A DNA stretch of 64,000 bases. Source: Pseudomonadota bacterium (GTDB taxonomy: Bacteria > Pseudomonadota > Gammaproteobacteria > Acidiferrobacterales > Acidiferrobacteraceae). The translations under genes and the position numbers were made by a program. The notes beneath the pieces were generated by a model, which saw nothing but the letters and a program-made list of their open reading frames with translations, ran no database searches and was not told the DNA's origin. The DNA lies in contig JAKAXM010000002.1 of assembly GCA_021816625.1 (NCBI GenBank), positions 85,095 through 149,094 on the forward strand, written 5' to 3'. The number at the start of each line of letters is the position of its first letter. Positions within the stretch are counted from its first letter, which is position 1. Positions 28,966 through 37,815 of this stretch are shown piece by piece.

Positions 28966-29312
28966 GGAGACCTCCTTGGTCGCGAAGGCCTATTGCAACG
29001 CACCTGGCATCATTCGACATCCCCCATGCGAGGGAGCATGGTTGCGCGGTGGCCATTATTTGCCGGGGATGCATCATGCAAATGCCACGACTGCCAGATT
29101 CCCGACGCAATACACGCGGACGGGGAGCGTGCTCCCTCGGCGGGTCGCGGGACGGCGATAGAACACACCGCATGGCCCCCCGGCTATCCCTACACACCGC
29201 GGACGGCCCGCTCACCCCTTTAAACCCGCCACCGCGCCTACCTCGAGCAGGTAGGGGACGGCCGGCGGCCGTGCGCGTGGACAAGGGCGGGTCACGCAGT
29301 TATTGTGGCGGG
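28966..29312. other. Intergenic region with one stem-loop
   Basis: 347 bases between the divergent ChaB-domain gene and the waaQ-like gene. No coding signal is convincing. It must hold promoters for both directions, but no clear -35/-10 pair stands out. The only distinct element is the hairpin listed at 29237-29255. Confidence 0.5.
29237..29255 (+). other. Perfect 7-bp stem-loop
   Basis: CCTACCT and AGGTAGG flank a 5-base loop CGAGC, about 58 bases before the start of the waaQ-like gene. There is no T-run, so it is not a terminator; it may be an operator or leader hairpin. Confidence 0.4.
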
Positions 29313-30425
29313 ATGCTGTCCGACGCCATAGACAAAACCCTCGTACACCGCGTCCTTGTCATAAAATTCCGTCACCATGGGGATGTCCTGCTGACATCGC
29401 CGGTCTTTCGGGCCTTGCGCGCGGCCATCGCCGACGTCGAGGTCGATGCGCTGATTTACGAAGACAGCGCCGAGATGCTCACGCTAAACCCTGATATCCG
29501 CACCATCCATACGATAAACCGGCGCAGCCGCGGATGGCCGCTTGCCCGCAAGATCGCAAGCGAGTGGCGGCTCCTCAAAACCTTGCGGGCCCGCCGCTAC
29601 GACCTCATAGTGCACCTCACGGAGCATCCGCGCGGGGCGTTGCTCGTGAAGATGCTGAAGCCCCGCTACGCGGTAGCCCGGCGCTACCCCGGGCGGCGCG
29701 GGCGCTGGTGGCGCCGGACCTTTACGCATCTCTACGACGTCCCGGCGCGCCAACGCCATACCGTCGAGACGCACCTGGACGCCCTGCGACGACTCGGGCT
29801 CGGGATCCCGGCGCACACCAAGGGCCTGCGGCTCGTGCCGGGGGCCCCGGCTACGACGGCGGTCGCCGAGCGCCTGACCGCAAGCGGGATCGCACAGCGA
29901 CCCTTTATCGTCATCCATCCCACGTCGCGCTGGCTTTTCAAGGCGTGGCCGATCGAGTCCATGGCGCGCCTCATCCGCGCGCTCCTGGACGCTGGACATA
30001 CTGTGATCGTCACGGGGGGGCCGGACGCTGAGGAACGGCACATGATTGGAGCCATCCTGGCCGCCGTCGGGCCCGCGGACCGGCTAGTGGACTGGAGCGG
30101 AACGCTCTCCCTCAAAGAACTCGCGGCCCTTCTAGGGCAAGCCCGTCTGCTCGTCGGCATAGACTCGGCGCCCATGCACATGGCAGCGGCCCTCGGTACG
30201 CCGGTCGTCGCGATTTTTGGGCCGAGCGGGGACCACGAGTGGGCGCCGTGGCAGACACGCGCAGCAGTACTCACCGCGCCCTTAAGCTGCCGGCCCTGCG
30301 GATTCGCCGGCTGCGGCGATGGCCAGGTGAGCGAGTGCCTGGAAGCCGTCACCGTCGAGCGCGTGTTAGCGGCGGCCACCGGCCTCCTCGACGAGACACA
30401 GGGGCAGCCGTGCGCGTCGCCCTGA
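29313..30425 (+). CDS. LPS heptosyltransferase III-like (WaaQ type), GT9
   Basis: 370 residues. The N-terminal VLVIKFRHHGDVLLTSPVFRAL is characteristic of WaaQ, which adds a side-branch heptose to heptose II of the inner core. The C-terminal GT9 site reads LVGIDSAPMHMAAALGTPVV and FGPSGDHEWAPW. The start at ATG 29313 (GGCGGG before it) aligns with the family; the frame is open much further upstream. It overlaps the following GT4 gene by 16 bases, suggesting one transcript. Confidence 0.88.
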   Translation: MLSDAIDKTLVHRVLVIKFRHHGDVLLTSPVFRALRAAIADVEVDALIYEDSAEMLTLNPDIRTIHTINRRSRGWPLARKIASEWRLLKTLRARRYDLIVHLTEHPRGALLVKMLKPRYAVARRYPGRRGRWWRRTFTHLYDVPARQRHTVETHLDALRRLGLGIPAHTKGLRLVPGAPATTAVAERLTASGIAQRPFIVIHPTSRWLFKAWPIESMARLIRALLDAGHTVIVTGGPDAEERHMIGAILAAVGPADRLVDWSGTLSLKELAALLGQARLLVGIDSAPMHMAAALGTPVVAIFGPSGDHEWAPWQTRAAVLTAPLSCRPCGFAGCGDGQVSECLEAVTVERVLAAATGLLDETQGQPCASP

Positions 30426-31564
30426 TCCGCCAGCGTTATCGGCCTGACGGCGGCGCCGAGCGCTTCGTGGCGCGGGCGATGGAAGCGTTGTCCGGCCAAG
30501 GCGTCGAGGTCGTGCTCATGACCCGCGATTGGCCCCGGGGCGCCGACGGCGTCCGCGTCGAACGCTGCAACCCCCCTTATGTCGGTAGCATCTGGCGTGA
30601 TCTGGGTTTCGCGTTGTGCGTATGCCGCAGGCTGCGGGCGGTCGGGGCCGACCTCGTGCAAAGCCACGAGCGTATGGCCTGTGCCGATATCTTTCGGGCC
30701 GGCGATGGCCTGCACCGGACGTGGCTTGCGCAAAGACGCCGGACGACGACATGGTGGGGCCGGGTACGTCTTTATTTCAACCCCTACCATTTTTACGCCC
30801 TGGCGGCGGAGGCGCGGGCCTTGCGCGGGACGCGCCTGCGCGCGGTCATTTGCGGCTCGGAAATGATCCGCGCCGAGATCGGCCGCGCCTTCCCGGAGGC
30901 CGCCTCGAAGGCGGTGGTTTTATACAACGGCGTCGACTGCGAGCGTTTTCATCCGCAAGTCAGGGCCGCACGCGATGAGGTGCGAGCGCGGCTTGGCATA
31001 GCGGACGCCGCCCTGGTGCTGGTGTTTGTAGGCTCCGGGTTTTACCGCAAAGGCCTTGCGCAGACGCTCGCCGCCCTCGCAGATCTCCCGGCCACCGTGC
31101 ATTTGCTGGTGGTGGGCCACGACAAGAACGAGCGCCGCTATCGGCACACGGCGCGCGCCTTGGGTATCGAGGCACAGGTGCACTTCCTGGGCCGACAGGG
31201 GGATCCGCGCCCCTTTTATGGGGCGGCCGATGCCTTGATCCTGCCGGCACTCTATGATCCGTCTCCCAATGTCGTGCTTGAGGCCATGGCCTGCGGGCTA
31301 CCGGTCGTGATCAGCACGATGACCGGTACGTCGGAACTCGTCACCGAAGGACATACGGGCTTTGTCTGCGATGCCCTGGACGTAGCCGCCCTCGCACGGG
31401 CCTGCCGCACCCTTCTGGATCGGGCCCGCGGCGACCGGATGGGCGCGGCCGCACGGGCCGCCATAGAGCCCTACGACCTGCCCCTCATGGGCGCGCGCTT
31501 CGTGGCCTTCTACGAAGACCTTCTCAAGTCGCGGATGAAGGAACATGGGCAGGCGCCGGCGTAG
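30410..31564 (+). CDS. Glycosyltransferase family 4, WaaG-like
   Basis: 384 residues, GT-B fold. The N-terminus RVALIRQRYRPDGGAERFV is typical of WaaG-type core glucosyltransferases, which attach the first outer-core hexose to heptose II. The donor site includes FVGSGFYRKGLAQTL and PALYDPSPNVVLEAMACGLP with the EX7E-type motif. GTG start at 30410 inside the end of the waaQ-like gene. Followed by a GT9 gene with a 20-base overlap. The acceptor and sugar are inferred from family and context. Confidence 0.85.
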   Translation: MRVALIRQRYRPDGGAERFVARAMEALSGQGVEVVLMTRDWPRGADGVRVERCNPPYVGSIWRDLGFALCVCRRLRAVGADLVQSHERMACADIFRAGDGLHRTWLAQRRRTTTWWGRVRLYFNPYHFYALAAEARALRGTRLRAVICGSEMIRAEIGRAFPEAASKAVVLYNGVDCERFHPQVRAARDEVRARLGIADAALVLVFVGSGFYRKGLAQTLAALADLPATVHLLVVGHDKNERRYRHTARALGIEAQVHFLGRQGDPRPFYGAADALILPALYDPSPNVVLEAMACGLPVVISTMTGTSELVTEGHTGFVCDALDVAALARACRTLLDRARGDRMGAAARAAIEPYDLPLMGARFVAFYEDLLKSRMKEHGQAPA

Positions 31565-32675
31565 GCTACCGCTGCGCGCACGGATCGCCTGGCATGGTCT
31601 CGTGCGCCGGCCGCCCGCCTATCGCGCGGCACCCGCGCACATCGAGGCCGTATTGATCGCCCACAACCTCCTGCTCGGCGATACCCTCATGCTGACACCC
31701 CTGCTCGCGCGACTGCGGCGCCTGCATCCCGCCGCTCGCCTGGTCATGACCTGTCCGCCGGCGCTCCTGCCGCTGTACGAGTCACGACCCTTCGGTCTCA
31801 TCGCGGTACCGTTCGATCCCCGCGACCCCCAAAGCCTGGCGCGCGCGCGGGCCTACGGACCCTTCGATCTTGGTATCGTGCCCGGTGAAAGCCGCCATGG
31901 GTGGTTCGCGCGCGCCGCAGGGGCTCGCTGGGTGCGGGGATACCGGGGCGGGGCCCTCTATTATCGCGCCTCGCTCGACGAGGCCCTGCTCATGCCGGCC
32001 GCGCTTCAGCCTCTGCCCGATATGATGGCGGCCCTGGCCGGGCCGCCCGCGGGAGACGACGGGGAACGGTTCGACCCCGCGGACTGGCCGGCGCCCGCAA
32101 GCGGCCGCTTCGTGCCACCCGATGGCCCGTTTGCGGTACTGCACCTGGGTGCCGGCTCGCCCTTAAAATACTGGCCGGCGCCGAACTGGCGGGCGCTGGC
32201 CGCCGCCCTCGCTGCGCGCGGCTTGCAGGTACTCCTGAGCGCAGGCCCTGGGCAAGAAGACCTGGCGCGCGCCGTCAACGCGGCGGGCCGATACCAAGAC
32301 CTGAGCGGCCGGCTGAGTCTTGCCGACATGTGGCACATGCTGGCGCAGGCACGCGTCCTCGTGTCCCTGGACACCGGGATCGCCCATCTCGCGCGCATCA
32401 CGCAGACACCGGCCGTGGTCCTGTTCGGGCCCGGACAGGCCGCCTTGTACGGGGCCGTAGCCTTCTTCCGCGACACGCCTTTTCGTACCGTGACCGTGGC
32501 CACCATCCCCTGCCGAAACGAGCGGCTGCTCTTTGAAAGGGAGCGGCCGTGGATTCAGACCTGTGTGCGCGCGCCGCGGGATTGCGCCTTCGATGCGCGC
32601 TGCAGCAAGACGATCCCCGTGGCCGCCGTCATCGCGGCGACCGACGAGGTCCTCGAGAATAGCCGCCGCGGCTAG
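31545..32675 (+). CDS. Glycosyltransferase family 9 protein
   Basis: 376 residues. A basic N-terminal extension precedes the GT9 domain, which begins VLIAHNLLLGDTLMLTPLLA; the C-terminal site has LVSLDTGIAHLARITQTPAVV and LFGPGQAALYG. It is a heptosyltransferase-family member, but not obviously WaaC, WaaF or WaaQ, so donor and position are open. Overlaps the WaaG-like gene by 20 bases and the convergent asparagine-synthetase-type gene by 4 bases. Confidence 0.82.
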   Translation: MGRRRRRLPLRARIAWHGLVRRPPAYRAAPAHIEAVLIAHNLLLGDTLMLTPLLARLRRLHPAARLVMTCPPALLPLYESRPFGLIAVPFDPRDPQSLARARAYGPFDLGIVPGESRHGWFARAAGARWVRGYRGGALYYRASLDEALLMPAALQPLPDMMAALAGPPAGDDGERFDPADWPAPASGRFVPPDGPFAVLHLGAGSPLKYWPAPNWRALAAALAARGLQVLLSAGPGQEDLARAVNAAGRYQDLSGRLSLADMWHMLAQARVLVSLDTGIAHLARITQTPAVVLFGPGQAALYGAVAFFRDTPFRTVTVATIPCRNERLLFERERPWIQTCVRAPRDCAFDARCSKTIPVAAVIAATDEVLENSRRG

Positions 32676-34489
32676 GCGGCCAGCGCCAAAGACGCGAGCG
32701 CGGCGTCGAGTACCAGGAGCTGATAGACAGGCTCTGCCAGCTTGTCGAAACCCCCCAGAAACGCAGCCAGCAGGGTATCGACCCGTGGTCCGCACAACTG
32801 CCCCTTCGTGGTCGCTTCGAGGCGCGCGCCCAGGCCCACAAGCCGGGCCGACAGCTCGCCCCGCAGCCAGTAGGCAATGGGGGGCGAGAAACCCCGCTTC
32901 TTGGCGTCCAGCAGGCCTTCCGTTCGACAGACGGGACAGCCGGCAACGAGCCGCTGCTTCGCGGGCCGCGTAAACCGTTCGCGCACGGCAAGACCGGTCA
33001 CCAGTTCGACAAAGCGATGGTCGAGGAGCGGTGCGCGCAGCTCGAGCCCGTGGGCCATGGTGCACAGGTCGCCCTTGCGCAGGATGTATTCGGGAAGGTA
33101 ATTGGCGAAGTCGATGGCGAGCAAGGCCTCCAAACCCGGCCGGTCCGCAGGGAAATCGCGCCAATAGACGGTGCGCACGGACGCCAACTCGGGCTGGAGA
33201 TAGCGCCGTACGGCCGGGGACAGACCCGAGAAACGTAGCACATACGCGTCTTGCCACGGCAGGCCTAACTCCTCACGCCACCGTGCGCTTTTATCCCATG
33301 GTGCCCCACCATAAGGGAGCCGCAGGGTAAACGAACCGCGCAGGCGGCTTTTTAGGTGCTGGCCATAGCGTTTGTAGCCCGCGAACAGCTCGTCACCGCC
33401 GTCGCCCCCCAAGACGACCTTGACCTCCTCGGTTGCGGCGCGCGCCAGATACCAAAGCGGCAAGGCGCTCGGGTCGGCAAACGGTTCATCGAGATCGGCC
33501 ACGATACGATCGAAGTCATCGGCGAGCCGGGGTTCAACGGCTATCATCCTATGGGTAAGGCCCAGGGCCGCGGCCATGCGCGCGGCCTGGGGACCCTCGT
33601 CGTAACGGGTGCCCGGAAAGGTGGCCGTGAAGGCGGTGATATTGGTATAGCCCTGACGAACGAGGCTGCTCGCGACGACCGCCGAATCGATACCCCCGCT
33701 GAGAAAGAGGCCGACTGGACGGTCGGAAGCGGTGCGCAAGGCCACCGCCTCATCGAGCACGGTCTCGAAACCCCCGGCCGCCGCAGTCGGCCGCCAATAC
33801 CGAAAGAGCTGCGGCTCACGACCGGTTCCGAACTCCCAAACGAGCCCCGTGCCGGCAGCTAAGCGCCTCACGCCTTGGGCGAAGGTAAGCGGTGCCGGTA
33901 CATAACGATGGGCGAGATAGGCATCGACGGCCGCCGGATCGATCCGGGCCCGCCGGCCGAGGTAGGGGAGGAGCGCGCGCAAGGTCGAGGCAAACGCAAA
34001 ATCCTCGCCGGACTGGTAGTAGAGCAGGGGCTTTAGGCCCAGACGATCGCGCACGGCGACAAGCCGGCGGCGACGCAGATCGAGAATGACGACCGCAAAC
34101 ATCCCGCGCAGACGCGCGACGAACTCATCCCCCCACGCCTCGTAGGCATGCAGGATGAATTCGGTGTCGCTCGTGGTGACAAACGGGTAGCCCTGCGCGA
34201 TCAGCGCGGCGCGGTCGGCCTCGTAACCATAGACCTCGCCATTGAAGCAGATCCAGATGTCGCGGGCGGCATTGGCCATAGGCTGATCGGCGACCGGTCG
34301 CGGATCCCGGATGCTGAGCCGCGCGTGTAGGAGTCCCGCGGTGGCGACACCATTAGTCTCGCGGAACTCCGGATCCCAGAGCGTAGCCTTCTGCGCATCC
34401 GGTCCGCGCGTCCGCAAGGCCTGCAACATGGCCTGCCACTGATCCGCCGCTAGCGGCTGCTTTCCGATAAACCCGCCGATCCCGCACAT
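32672..34489 (-). CDS. asnB: Asparagine synthase-type glutamine amidotransferase
   Basis: 605 residues. The N-terminal class II amidotransferase domain begins MCGIGGFIGKQ, with Cys2 as nucleophile, and contains FNGEVYGYEADRAAL. The C-terminal synthetase domain has the pyrophosphatase loop GLFLSGGIDSAVVASSL and GGDGGDELFAGY. It could make asparagine, but its position inside the LPS core cluster suggests that it amidates a sugar acid or other surface glycan precursor, as some AsnB homologs in polysaccharide loci are thought to do. AGGGAGG precedes the ATG. It runs opposite to its flanking GT9 genes. Confidence 0.9.
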   Translation of the reverse strand: MCGIGGFIGKQPLAADQWQAMLQALRTRGPDAQKATLWDPEFRETNGVATAGLLHARLSIRDPRPVADQPMANAARDIWICFNGEVYGYEADRAALIAQGYPFVTTSDTEFILHAYEAWGDEFVARLRGMFAVVILDLRRRRLVAVRDRLGLKPLLYYQSGEDFAFASTLRALLPYLGRRARIDPAAVDAYLAHRYVPAPLTFAQGVRRLAAGTGLVWEFGTGREPQLFRYWRPTAAAGGFETVLDEAVALRTASDRPVGLFLSGGIDSAVVASSLVRQGYTNITAFTATFPGTRYDEGPQAARMAAALGLTHRMIAVEPRLADDFDRIVADLDEPFADPSALPLWYLARAATEEVKVVLGGDGGDELFAGYKRYGQHLKSRLRGSFTLRLPYGGAPWDKSARWREELGLPWQDAYVLRFSGLSPAVRRYLQPELASVRTVYWRDFPADRPGLEALLAIDFANYLPEYILRKGDLCTMAHGLELRAPLLDHRFVELVTGLAVRERFTRPAKQRLVAGCPVCRTEGLLDAKKRGFSPPIAYWLRGELSARLVGLGARLEATTKGQLCGPRVDTLLAAFLGGFDKLAEPVYQLLVLDAALASLALAA

Positions 34490-34590
34490 AGACCCTCCCT
34501 ACACCAAGGCCCATCATAGCAGGGGGATGGGTTGCCGGAGGGGTGGGGCCCACCGTGCGCCCCGCCCGGAAAATGGGCTAAACTGCCGCC

Positions 34591-35589
34591 ATGGCCGCCC
34601 CGCACGACGCCCCCCGACACCCTTTCACGAGCGCGCCCCGGATTCTCATCATTCGCCGCGACAACATCGGCGACTTGGTGTGCACCCTGCCGATCTTCGC
34701 TGGGCTGCGCAGACACTACCCGAACGCGCATCTAGGGGCTCTGGTGAACTCCTATAACGCCCCGCTGCTCAACGGCAACCCCCACGTCGATCGCATCCAT
34801 ATCTACACCAAATCGAAACACCGGCCCGACACGGGCTTGCTCGCGGCCCTGCGCGATCGCGCCGCGCTCATCGCCGGACTACGCCAGGAACACTATGACA
34901 TGGCCCTGCATGTAGGACGTATACCGCGCGCCGAGGCGCGGATTTTGGTGCGCTTCGGGGGCATTGGGGAGCAATGGACCGACGACGGGCACGGGACGGC
35001 CGCCCATGAGGTCGAGAGGGCTTACGGAATGCTGGCGCCCCTCGGCCTACACGGACCGCCCCCGGACCCGCGGATCTCCGTGCCTCCGGAGGCCCTCGCC
35101 CGAGCCCGCGGCCTCCTCGAGGCCCAAGGCTTCGGGGACGCGATAGGACTACACATCAGCGCGCGCGAGGACGAGAACCGCTGGCCCCTTGACCATTTCG
35201 CTACGCTAATCGGCCGTGGCGCAGAACGAGGGCTTAGATTTGTGGTGTTCTGGTCGCCAGGCGATGCGGGCCGGCCCGAGCATCCCGGGGATGATGCCCG
35301 GGCCCAGACGCTCTTGGCGCGCTGTCAGGGCCTGCCCGTCATCGGGTACCCGACCCCCGACCTCCTGGCTTTGGCGACGGGGCTCGCCGCGGTCGGCCGA
35401 GTCGTCGGTGCAGACGGGGGCCACGTACATATCGCGGCGGCCGTCGGCACATCCGTAATCGGGCTTTATTGCGACCATAAAATTACGCAGTGGCGGCCCT
35501 GGGGATCGGGGCACACCGTGCTACATGGCAAGTCGGTGGCCGACATCCCGGTCGACGCCGTCCTCGCCACCCTTACCAACGAGGTTTAA
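34591..35589 (+). CDS. Glycosyltransferase family 9 protein (tandem copy 1)
   Basis: 332 residues, GT9 fold. The N-terminal signature ILIIRRDNIGDLVCTLPIF and the C-terminal GADGGHVHIAAAVGTSVIGLY place it with heptosyltransferase-like enzymes. It is closely similar to the next gene over the first 60 residues (both share RRDNIGDLVCT and NTY/NSY-type motifs), suggesting a tandem duplication. Only one base separates its TAA from the next GTG. Acceptor unknown. Confidence 0.85.
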   Translation: MAAPHDAPRHPFTSAPRILIIRRDNIGDLVCTLPIFAGLRRHYPNAHLGALVNSYNAPLLNGNPHVDRIHIYTKSKHRPDTGLLAALRDRAALIAGLRQEHYDMALHVGRIPRAEARILVRFGGIGEQWTDDGHGTAAHEVERAYGMLAPLGLHGPPPDPRISVPPEALARARGLLEAQGFGDAIGLHISAREDENRWPLDHFATLIGRGAERGLRFVVFWSPGDAGRPEHPGDDARAQTLLARCQGLPVIGYPTPDLLALATGLAAVGRVVGADGGHVHIAAAVGTSVIGLYCDHKITQWRPWGSGHTVLHGKSVADIPVDAVLATLTNEV

Positions 35590-35590
35590 C

Positions 35591-36640
35591 GTGCTTGAGC
35601 CCCAGCGCATCCTGTTCATACGGCGCGACAATATCGGCGACCTCGTGTGCACCACGCCGCTTTTTGCCGCGGTCCGTGCCCGCTTTCCCAAGGCCTATAT
35701 CGCCCTGCTCGCCAACACCTACTGCGCTCCCGTGGTGGCCGGCAATCCGGATCTTGATCGGGTCTATGTCTACGCCAAGGCCAAACATCTACCGCCCAGG
35801 CGGCGATTGGCCGCCTACTGGGATCGGGTAAGGCTCGTACGGGAATTGCGAGCGCGGCGCTTTGACCACGTGGTCCTCGCGGCAGCGAGCTACTATGCGC
35901 GCGGACTCGAATTTGCCCAATGGCTTCCCACCGCCCGCGTCATCGGATTCGCCTCCGATGACGGTAAGCGCCGCGGGCTCGACGTCGCCCTGGCACGTGA
36001 TAAACGGCCGCGGCACGAGGTCGAGGACCTTTTTCAACTGCTCGCACCGTTTGGCATAACCGGCAAGCCGCCGTCCCTGCAGCTCCGCGCCGAGCCTACG
36101 CACCGGGATCAGGTGAGGGCTGCGATACACGCGGCCCTGGGCGAGGTACAACCGGTCGCCGTTCACATCAGCGCGCGACACCCCAGTAACCGGTGGCACG
36201 CCGACGGCTATCAGGGGTTGATTCGCGCCCTTATAGCCCAAGGTCATGTGGTTCTGCTCTTATGGTCTCCGGGCGAATCGGGTAGTGCGACCCATCCCGG
36301 TGACGACGCGCTGGCACAGCAGATCGTAGACGGTGTAGCGGACCCCCGGCTTCTGGCGCTACCGACGGCGCGGCTCGAAACATTGGTTGCGGCACTAGAG
36401 GCAAGCCTGGGTGCCGTCCTAAGTGACGGTGGCGCCATGCATGTCGCAGCCGCCCTAGGAAAACCGCTGGTTTGCCTGTTCGGCGATAGCGATCCTGCGC
36501 GTTGGCATCCCTGGCAATGCCCCCATATCGTGCTGCAACCGGCTAGCCGGTGCGTTCGCGACCTTTCACTAAGCGCTGTCCTGACGGCAGCGCGTAATCA
36601 GATGCCGTCGCCAGCCGCAAAGCCCGGCGGTACATCCTGA
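35591..36640 (+). CDS. Glycosyltransferase family 9 protein (tandem copy 2)
   Basis: 349 residues from a GTG at 35591. It has ILFIRRDNIGDLVCTTPLFA, HISARHPSNRWHADGY and VLSDGGAMHVAAALGKPLV with LFGDSDPARWHPW. It is a paralog of the preceding gene with the same layout of motifs, including HISAR before the C-terminal domain. It overlaps the convergent GT4 gene by 43 bases at its 3' end. Confidence 0.85.
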   Translation: MLEPQRILFIRRDNIGDLVCTTPLFAAVRARFPKAYIALLANTYCAPVVAGNPDLDRVYVYAKAKHLPPRRRLAAYWDRVRLVRELRARRFDHVVLAAASYYARGLEFAQWLPTARVIGFASDDGKRRGLDVALARDKRPRHEVEDLFQLLAPFGITGKPPSLQLRAEPTHRDQVRAAIHAALGEVQPVAVHISARHPSNRWHADGYQGLIRALIAQGHVVLLLWSPGESGSATHPGDDALAQQIVDGVADPRLLALPTARLETLVAALEASLGAVLSDGGAMHVAAALGKPLVCLFGDSDPARWHPWQCPHIVLQPASRCVRDLSLSAVLTAARNQMPSPAAKPGGTS

Positions 36641-37815
36641 ATTCCGGAAACGACTGTTTTGTAAAGATCGTCAAGCCGTGCCGCGCTGACCGCCCAGTCG
36701 AGATATTGGACTGCGTAGGCGCGGGCGGCGGCGCGCATCGTGGCATGATCGGGCAAACGGGCGAGAACGGCAGCGGCGCGCTCGTAGAGGGCATCCACGT
36801 CGCGGGGGTCGTCGACAAGAAGGCCGGTTACCCCATCCATTATGGTCTCGGAAATACCTCCCACGCGCGAGCTTATGGTCACACAACCGGCCGAGAGAGA
36901 CTCGATCATCACCATGCCTTGCGGTTCGGCAAGACTTGGCAAAAGCGTTACATCGATGGCGTCGTAGGCCCGCGCAAGATCAATCTGGCGCAGCGCCGGC
37001 AGGGACCGAAAGCGGCCGGTCGCCATGAGGCGGTGCTCCCGTTCGCGTGAGCGCGTAAAGCCTGCCTCCCCCGACGGGCGTTCCGGGTCTGCCCCGATGG
37101 CAAGCACCATCAAGGAATCCATGTGAGCGAGTAGACGTTCGGCTACGGCCAGAAAAGCCGGGTAGCCCTTCACGTCATGCTTACGCCCTACAAAGGCCAG
37201 CACGGGTGTCCCGGGGGCTAGGCCTAGACGTTCCTTGGCGCGGGCCGCGCGCTGCGCGTCTGCGGGTGCGAAGAGCTGCGTATCGACGCCGTTGCGAATG
37301 GTGACCGTCCGTTCCGCGGGGTAACCCAGATCGGCAAGCCCTCGCGCCACATGGTCCGACACCGCGACGTAGAAAGCGGCACGGCCGCGTCCGGGGCTTG
37401 CCGGATGGGTGAGGACGTGGGCGTGGACGATGGTGGGGATATCACGGAAACGCCGGCCCAGTTCGTAGACGTCGAACTCGAGCTGATGGACATGCAATAG
37501 GGCCGGGGCGATCTCGCGGCACAAGGCGAGGAAGTCTGCCGCCAGTGTCCAGCCCGGGGGGCGCAATCCCAACTTACGAAGACGGGTATAAAAGCGGCGA
37601 CGTCCCAGGCGCGCGACCGGTAGTCCCTCCCACGTGTCGCGCCCCACGGGATCCTGTTCTGCCGCGCATGCGAGCCACGGCCGCACAAGCCGGGTGCGCC
37701 GTGCGAACTCGCAGGCCACGATCGCGGGAGAAAAGCCGCGCCGGTCCGGTATAGCCCCGTGCGGCACGTACACGAGAATGGGTGGCCTTACCTCAGGACG
37801 GGGGCGCGCTGTCAT
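36598..37815 (-). CDS. Glycosyltransferase family 4 protein
   Basis: 405 residues, GT-B fold. The N-terminal domain starts ILVYVPHGAIPDRRGFSPA; the C-terminal donor site includes LAFVGRKHDVKGYPAFLAVA, LPSLAEPQGMVMIESLSAG and GGISETIMDGVTGLLVDD, which fit GT4. Sugar and acceptor are unknown. The ATG at 37815 overlaps the stop of the O-antigen-ligase-like gene as ATGA, so the two are coupled. Confidence 0.85.
   Translation of the reverse strand: MTARPRPEVRPPILVYVPHGAIPDRRGFSPAIVACEFARRTRLVRPWLACAAEQDPVGRDTWEGLPVARLGRRRFYTRLRKLGLRPPGWTLAADFLALCREIAPALLHVHQLEFDVYELGRRFRDIPTIVHAHVLTHPASPGRGRAAFYVAVSDHVARGLADLGYPAERTVTIRNGVDTQLFAPADAQRAARAKERLGLAPGTPVLAFVGRKHDVKGYPAFLAVAERLLAHMDSLMVLAIGADPERPSGEAGFTRSREREHRLMATGRFRSLPALRQIDLARAYDAIDVTLLPSLAEPQGMVMIESLSAGCVTISSRVGGISETIMDGVTGLLVDDPRDVDALYERAAAVLARLPDHATMRAAARAYAVQYLDWAVSAARLDDLYKTVVSGIQDVPPGFAAGDGI

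Noticed and set aside
29732..30790. Long minus-strand frame across the waaQ-like and GT4 genes
   Set aside because: It is an antisense frame of two clear glycosyltransferase genes.
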